A stretch of DNA of 64,000 bases from Lithospermum erythrorhizon (taxonomy: Eukaryota > Streptophyta > Magnoliopsida > Boraginales > Boraginaceae). The first letter of the stretch is position 1. Each line of letters begins with the position of its first letter. Position numbers and translations under genes: made by a program. The stretch covers positions 1 to 64,000 of the forward strand of contig JADFUC010001275.1 in assembly GCA_019722365.1 (NCBI GenBank). The letters run 5' to 3'. Of the stretch, positions 58,301 through 64,000 are shown in pieces. The notes under the pieces were generated by a model. It worked only from the letters and a program-made list of their open reading frames with translations, did not search any database and was not told the DNA's origin.

Positions 58301-59237
58301 AATTTTAATTCATATAATTTTGACCGCAAGGAATCTTCCCAATGGCTCGTGTTTTACCCCGCACGCTCCTCTAACTCGATCTGGGCGACCCAAGCTTGGA
58401 ATAACCTTATCCATACGCGGCCGATTCCCAAAGACTTGACTATCGAAAATCCTCGCGACCAATGCTTCAGACTACTACTTGGTTAAGTGGCAGCTGGCAA
58501 ACAAGAAAATAAGATATTCCATGTTTTGCCCATCGTGTCCTCAGATAATTCCCAAAGGCTCCAATCCTTCTTATTTCTGCTCCATCTACAAACATTACCC
58601 ACTGGGTTATCCCATCCGGATTCCAAGCGCTTGGTTCGCTTTATGGTCCGAGTGCTCTGGCCGCCAGAGATTCACTCACAAAATCATCTATAGTCTGGGC
58701 CTCGATGCTAGTCTCAGGGACGTAAAGAGATGCCTAACTCACTTAGCTCTATGTAATTACAAGCACAACCTTCCCGACAATCAGGATTTGTGACGACTAT
58801 CTTCATGTGGGTTGATCCGTTATTACTTGACGGGACGCGACTAAAGTATATTTCTTACCATGAGCCGAGACATTACGGCGAATGCAAATTTGTTTGGCGA
58901 TGGGATACCTTCTTCAAGGCCACAGTTAATTTAATTTACATAAGATATTGGCCTTTGTCACGATCCTCACGAATCAACACACTACTTACAGCCTTCCTCC
59001 GATAAAGAAGATACAATTGTAATACCTCTCCGGCTTCGTCATGACAAATGTGAACCCATATATTCCTTTAATTCTCAAAGCGACTTTGCTGCATTCATCA
59101 TCCCAATAAAATTTAGTATTCGAGGCCCGCCTAAGGTTTTTGAAGAAGTAAGTACCTTTCGCCAGATTTAGATATGAACCGACCGAGGCCGCGAGATATC
59201 CTTGAGATTTTGGATATCCTTGTACTGGCGGCCGCAT
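58301..59237 (-). pseudogene. Tat-type RNase H remnant (minus strand)
   Basis: Begins with GYPKSQGYLAASVGSYLNLA, KGTYFFKNLRRASNTKFYWD and DECSKVALRIKGIYGF (59215-59060), equivalent to the QxLxGRIAALxRFxSRSADKxLPFF...WDxECxxAFxxLK region between RT and RNase H. Below 58990 similarity to RNase H continues in pieces only. The segment would act in RNA removal during cDNA synthesis. Multiple stops. Confidence 0.75.
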
Positions 59238-59830
59238 GCCAAGTGATACCCTTTATTTTATCGTGATTTGTCTAATTCCCCGTTCGCTGATCATATATCC
59301 CAAGAATTTTCCAGAGGTCACCCCAAATGAACATTTGTCGGGGTTGATTTTGAGCTTACTCCTCCTCAGTTGGTTAAATGTTTCTTTCAAATTCTTTAGA
59401 TGGTCTTTCTGGGCTTTGCTTTTTACCAGCATATCGTCAACATATATCTCCATATTTCGGCCGATTTGATCGAGAATATGAATGCTTTTATCGGGGCTTC
59501 AAGTCTAAGCACATCCTCCATGTCCCATTTGGCTTTTTCATCGATATCCTCGCTTTAGCAAAAAGTTCAATCTCCATTCGACCGCTTGATTTTTTCTATC
59601 GCCGAATGTTCGGCTTTCGCTAATGTGCTCAGACATGAGTCCATTAATGAGCCGGGTAACGCGATCGATGCGCCTATCCTGCATATATTCCGACCCCAAG
59701 AAAAGATGTCTTTATATTCTCGGATTAAGCGGATCAATCCCTCTTGGTGGGTTTCCTCTAACAATGTTCCCATTTGAAATTTTTTTTTCTGTTCATCATC
59801 ACCAAATGGAATCTTGACAATTTCCTCATG
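59238..59830 (-). pseudogene. Tat-type reverse transcriptase remnant (minus strand)
   Basis: Two clear parts. 59773-59567: ETHQEGLIRLIREYKDIFSW, then CRIGASIA, equivalent to the KxELIxxLRExxDVFAW...MPGID start of Tat RT. 59453-59253: MEIYVDDMLVKSKAQKDHLK, NLKETFNQLRRSKLKINPDK and CSFGVTSGKFLGYMISERGI, containing the catalytic YVDD and the thumb-adjacent CxFGVxSGKFLG block. About 110-120 expected residues between these parts (LVKKKNGxWRxCIDxTDLN region) are deleted or scrambled, so RT is internally deleted. Each part is open on its own. Confidence 0.92.
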
Positions 59831-60520
59831 GGGGTTCCCTGCTTTTTATTAACTTCCCGCCTGGGTAAATTGTCTCTCTCTCTTCTTGAACCTCACTTCA
59901 GAGACATCACATCTGGATGATTTTCGAAGTTTCGATTCTCCTCTTGTCCTAACGGGCGCGACCGAGGTCCGATAACACATCCTCGGCTTTTTTCTCGTTA
60001 CCATATTTCTCCTACGCCCGCGGTTGAACTTCATTCAGGCGGATGGGACACAATAGCCCTAATGTGGTCAAATGGGTCATCCAATCGGGGCCTCGTTGTA
60101 CGCCGAGTCCTCGATATCTACTACCGTGAATCGCGCTCGATCAGGATTTCTTATTTCCAAATCCTACAAGAAGTCTAACGTTGCCGCCCCTTCGGATACA
60201 CCGAATGTCCCGTGAACCCAGCTAAAGGCATGTCTACGGGTTGTAGTACGCTATAGGTAATCCCACTCAAAGATATGTCGATAAATATAAATGTTCTCGA
60301 GCTCCCTGCACCATTTCAACATTCGGCCCACAAGCAGAATTTTGCTATCACGTGGGCTATTACCACGGATCGCCATGCAGGTAATCTAAGCCCCGTAATT
60401 CAAAGATCCTAAAAAGGAGATGGTTTGTGGAGACAGCCTGGGTGAGGACGATGGTGAATAGACTGCCTTCTTGAATAATTTTTTAGAATTCCTCGAGTCA
60501 CTTTCACCTCGCTCGACCCC
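59831..60520 (-). pseudogene. Tat-type protease remnant (minus strand)
   Basis: Readable pieces are GTFGVSEGAATLDFL (about 60205-60160), VVDIEDSAYNEAPIG (about 60130-60085; equivalent to the FxVxDxxSxYNxILGRPxL block), and MKFNRGRRRNMVTRKKPRMC (60034-59975; equivalent to the LKFPT...QxxARxCY segment). The catalytic aspartate region (DNGSSxD) upstream is unreadable. Confidence 0.65.
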
Positions 60521-62062
60521 ATGTGATACGTGCCCATGCGACCAGCCTATCCTGAGCTGGCCGAACACGCCTGCCTATTTCCTCACGTGATTGACTCCCT
60601 CCGCCTCTAGTAGTTCCGATTTTCCCCTCGCGACTCCGCCGGATCTCATGCCTCCTCGTGTCTACCAATTTTTTAAGTGCCCCTCTTAATCACCTTCTAT
60701 TTCAACTCTTCAACATTCGACACTCAACCGTGGTCGCGGGTCATGCCTCCCTATGATATTTTCAATATCTTACTGTCTATGTTTGCCTCGCTCTTCACTC
60801 TCGTGGTCTCGTAGTAGTCATTCGCCACTGAGAATAAAATCAAAGACATGAATTTTTAACGGGATCTGGGCCTACCATGTGTCGTCATGGTACGGGCCGA
60901 AGATGTAACTAACTCTCTTCGAGGCAGAGTGTGGCCTTTTTCCAAATTCGCCCTTCTATCCCGTAACCTATTCCATATAAAGTTTCTTTTGATTGGCTAT
61001 GATTGTCCTTCCTACTTAGTTTTTCTCTCGTGTCGCCTCACGGACCTCAGTTTTCAGAGATTTTCTAAGTCAATATATTTATCGATCACCTGTCAATTCA
61101 TCCCTTCGTCAAAGTGCTGGCCTTAATACCAATGCCTTTCTGCTTCTCCTAATTTAGGCCTCGTAAACCATACAAGCGATTTTATTATCGATTTCTGGGA
61201 TATCATAATGGCCAGACTGCTCAGTGAAAATCTCTAAGTTTACCTACGCGCTCAAGCAAACCATCAAAGCCCGCTCATCTGCTTGTTTGTAATGGATGTA
61301 CTGTGATTTGGCAACGAAAGCATTCACGACAAGTAGCGAATCAATCAGATTTGGTGGCAATTCCATGTACCATTCTATGCTACCCCGTGAGACTGCTAGT
61401 GTAGCGCTTTTTCTATATACAGTCCATATCATTCGTGGTAATTGTCATCTCGCTAAAACCCTTCAATGTTTCGTGATCTCCGATGCCATCAGACAAGGTG
61501 GAACCGAGGTAATATGAAACCAATCGGTGCGGTGAACCGCATTAAGTCAAAGGCGGTAAACGTACGACCGTACGAGCTGACGCCGGTTCGCTTCTTCCCG
61601 TAACGGTGTCGAAGACCATTTGTTTAAACCCGCGAAATTCTTTTGATTTGGTTAATAGTTCTGCCGGATACGCACATGGTTCCGTCAGCGGATCGCTTGA
61701 TGGAGGTCTATATGGCTGAATTCGTGCTACCATACTGTGTAACATGGAACTTCGTGATATGTGGCTATATTGCCATGCATTTGAGGATCATTCGCAGAAA
61801 TGACTCTCTTTTCCTATATCGCGCCTCCGCCCGTATTGCTTCCTCATCAAGCCTTGCTTGTTCCTCCCATACCAACTCTATTCCTTTTTTCTAGAATAAA
61901 TTTCAACCCGTCGTTGTATTTCTTGTTCTCGAAATAAATCGGCCCCTCCTTTTCAGGACACAAATGTCTCTTGTACAAATTATCTTTAATTAGGCTCCCT
62001 GGGAAAGCCTCGTTGCCTCGATAGACCAGAATGTCCATGGGCGCTGTGCTCAGCTGAGCCAC
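60521..62062 (-). pseudogene. Tat-type gag remnant (minus strand)
   Basis: The recognisable core lies at 61432-61244: GSIEWYMELPPNLIDSLLVV, then NAFVAKSQYIHYKQADE, equivalent to the retrotransposon gag core GAAxxWYxxLPPxSIDSFxxLxxxFVxxF. Upstream, KEFRGFKQMVFDTVTGRSEP (about 61650-61590) fits the LPxxFKxPxFxxYDGxxDPxxHL block that precedes it. The 71-codon frame 62062-61847 is lysine-rich and may be gag N-terminal. Downstream (60.5-61.1 kb) a basic, decayed nucleocapsid region is likely. Intact gag would form the particle. Confidence 0.8.
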
Positions 62063-62400
62063 GGGTACATTTGTATTCCGAGGAACTCGATTATCGCTCC
62101 CACATACCTACGCCATTCGATTCGCCATTTCCCGAATCAGTCGAGTCTTAGTTTCCAATGTTTTGGTTCGCGACCAACTCTCGACTCGCTACTACTCAGA
62201 AGCTCAAGTGAGCTGAAATCATCCTCCTGCATGATTCGCCAGTCTATGTTCGAATCTCTGAAGTCCGGCTATCTTATCTCGATCCAACCACATCTCCGCG
62301 AGTCAAGTCAGAAAGCCATTCGAAAGTGACTGAATTATGTATAATTCACCATCAAGTCAAGTTCAAAATAAAGGAAATAAGTAATAAAGGATCTGAATTT

Positions 62401-63130
62401 ATCATTACCCCAAATGATGCCATAAGACCGGTATTTATAAAATTTAGTATTGTGAATTGGGTGACTCCGCTAGTTCTGATCAAGTACAAGTGCGATAATT
62501 GATTTGGTCAAATTGTACGGTCGATTCGACACGTCGAGTACCCTCTAAGACGGATTGCTAGCTCAATAAGTATATATATACATGTTATGTCCATATCATT
62601 TGTGTCCGAGTTTCTTTGTGAGAAAACATCCAATGGTGTCGAGAATGTGGTTCTCGAGTCCTCAGAATAATCTTCATGACATTACATGATTCAGCGAGGC
62701 CGGATGTACCGCTCACATCATGAACCTGCAAAATCCTGTCACCGATTTCATTTTCCGTATTATTTCCTTTCTGTTTGTCATATCTGTATTTGTGTTATAT
62801 CATCGGCCTGGGCCGTTTGTCATAAGATCCCAAAGAAAAGACAAATCGACTTTAATATTAGAGGGTTTAAGGAGGCGTAGCACCTTCTTCTTCTTCTTGC
62901 GAGTGCGATGCATTTCCTTATCCTTCCAAGTTGTAGGTCTCCGCTGAACATTCCAATCGACGAAAGTGGTTCTATTACATTCATTGTCATCGATGCTCTA
63001 AATTGATTACTATTACCATCATTTAATTTTTTTCTTTTTTCTTGGTGAACCCTTAATCCCTCAATATTAAGAGGATTTCTCGGTATAACTATTCTGAGCC
63101 TTTTGCAACTGGAGATCATCAATTCATCGC
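62401..63130. other. Unassigned; possible leader or 5' LTR of the Tat-type element
   Basis: Contains TA-rich DNA at 62568-62580 and a CTT run (about 62884-62898). No primer site or LTR edge found. Overlapping short open frames on both strands (62686-63122) match nothing I know. Confidence 0.35.
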
Positions 63131-63501
63131 GAAGCCGATTCTTTCCATTCTTGTTCGGGCTAAATCTTCAAAAGTTCCATACGTGTCAGAGAAATATACG
63201 CTAGCAAGTCACAGAGTAAAAGGCATGCATAAAGTTGGCTACACAATATGGTAGACCTTCCTTAGCAACCATTCAACAAAGAAGGCTACATAATAGTTCT
63301 ATGGATCATCAAACAATATTAACTAATTAGCTGACTAGGCACACGTGGCTAGACTATTGGATAGTAGATGATATTCATTATGTACATGTGTGTTAAAGTG
63401 TGTCCAAAGTTTCTCTAGAAGAATATTATCTCTTCTTCATTATTCTTCATATTTCTCATTAAAATTATTGTTGTAAACTTCGAATTACTCGAAGTTTATC
63501 A
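63131..63501 (+). repeat. 5' LTR (3' part) of a copia element entering from the right
   Basis: Ends at 63501 in ...TTACTCGAAGTTTATCA immediately before a perfect primer site. The last 150 bases have the TCTCTAGAAGAATATTATCTCTTC and ATTATTCTTCAT T-rich pattern of copia LTR R/U5 regions. The start of the LTR was not determined; 63131 is a guess. The 3' LTR would be beyond the window. Confidence 0.7.
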
Positions 63502-63513
63502 TGGTATCAGAGC
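63502..63513 (+). other. Intact primer-binding site, initiator methionine tRNA type
   Basis: TGGTATCAGAGC, perfect, directly abutting the LTR end, followed by AGAATTGATCC. This is the standard plant copia minus-strand primer site and the best-preserved regulatory element in the window. Confidence 0.93.
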
Positions 63514-64000
63514 AGAATTGATCCGTGATCATCATAATTTCTCAATTTTTTTTGTTGCTGTCGTTTTTCCCAAATTTTGAGAAACTAGGGTTCATCAGAA
63601 GCGTGACAATCGGGCGCGATGCTCAACTGAGGTAAATCGACGCCCGATCAGAAATAATCCAAATTGCAACCGGAATGTAGATATTGTCGAGTCGGGCCAA
63701 CGACAATCCCGAATGGCGATCAGAATCGCTCAATAAAGTTAATACTCATACGATTTCGAGCCGAGCTATGAAAACGGGCGCTGGAGCAAAAGCGATGAAA
63801 GTTAGGGCTTAATACTGCAGTCATTGCTCCAAATCTAGTGGGATTTAAATTAAGCGATAGTTCGAAAAGGACCTATCAGGACAGATGCTCGTGGATTTTA
63901 AACTCAATTTAGTCACAGTTAAAGAATTCATGCTCAGATAAGGCGAAGACCATGTGGGATGAATTATTTTGCAGGTAATGAACTAAGAACGGACCGACGA
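63514..64000 (+). other. Leader and start of interior of the right-hand copia
   Basis: Contains AAACTAGGGTTCATCAGAAG and a CG-containing stretch with repeated CGATCAGAA words (63645, 63717). No gag start with recognisable sequence is seen before the window ends. Confidence 0.5.

Larger units (their letters stand above)
57241..62400 (-). mobile_element. Ty3/gypsy element of the Tat group, minus strand
   Basis: Minus-strand order gag (about 62.0-60.8 kb), protease (60.5-59.9), RT (59.8-59.2), RNase H (59.2-58.3), integrase (58.3-57.5), the Ty3/gypsy order. Motif wording (VDDMLVKSK, SDNGPQFESEE, NEEENEQRMREQL-type integrase C-terminus) is that of Tat/Retand/Ogre-like elements. All domains are broken. 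Terminal repeats were not identified. Confidence 0.85.

Noticed and set aside
1..64000. Search for tRNA, rRNA, phage-like, toxin-antitoxin or defence-type gene clusters
   Set aside because: None seen; the recognisable content is plant retrotransposons, a CACTA piece, LINEs and a WD40 exon pair.

Overview
The window looks like a flowering-plant (eudicot-type) nuclear intergenic region made mostly of old, decayed and nested retrotransposons. The evidence is plant-specific element lineages, initiator-methionine tRNA primer sites in several leaders, LINE and CACTA remnants, very AT-rich spacers, and two intact exons of a plant WD40 (BRWD-type) gene. I see no prokaryotic operon, CRISPR array, phage, rRNA or tRNA gene. 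I cannot name the species. All boundaries come from reading the sequence by eye, without alignment, so most element edges are approximate.

Layout. 0.2-3.8 kb: plus-strand Ty1/copia of SIRE type (RT/RNase H plus a decayed third, env-like ORF). 3.8-10.3 kb: no convincing gene, with abrupt changes between AT-rich and balanced composition. 10.3-11.7 kb: two direct copies of a copia-like LTR end. 11.7-13.5 kb: minus-strand LINE remnant. 13.48-13.64 kb: short CACTA-like piece. 13.6-20.5 kb: plus-strand Ty3/gypsy with a 2.5-kb LTR, leader, gag, protease, RT, RNase H and integrase, all broken, with no 3' LTR. 20.6-29 kb: AT-rich intron-like DNA with two open WD40 exons, interrupted at 21.69-26.21 kb by a minus-strand copia with both LTRs. 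29-34.8 kb: plus-strand copia remnant plus small tandem duplications. 36.1-38.4 kb: LTR-like DNA related to the long-LTR gypsy family. 39.95-48.82 kb: minus-strand gypsy DNA of that family arranged LTR-internal-LTR-leader, with integrase missing. 48.8-49.7 kb: second LINE remnant, abutting a minus-strand copia (49.7-54.7 kb). 54.7-62.4 kb: minus-strand Ty3/gypsy of the Tat group. 63.5 kb: a well-preserved copia LTR/PBS junction, whose element runs off the window.

How it fits together. The only likely host-gene material is the WD40 exon pair and a 61-codon open stretch at 38.9 kb. Everything else recognisable is retrotransposon gag/pol broken by stops and frameshifts, so no autonomous element remains here. 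The most informative structures are the nesting order, the head-to-tail gypsy arrangement, opposite-orientation copies of one long-LTR family about 24-30 kb apart, and tandem repeats inside LTRs. I found no evidence of an undescribed biochemical system.
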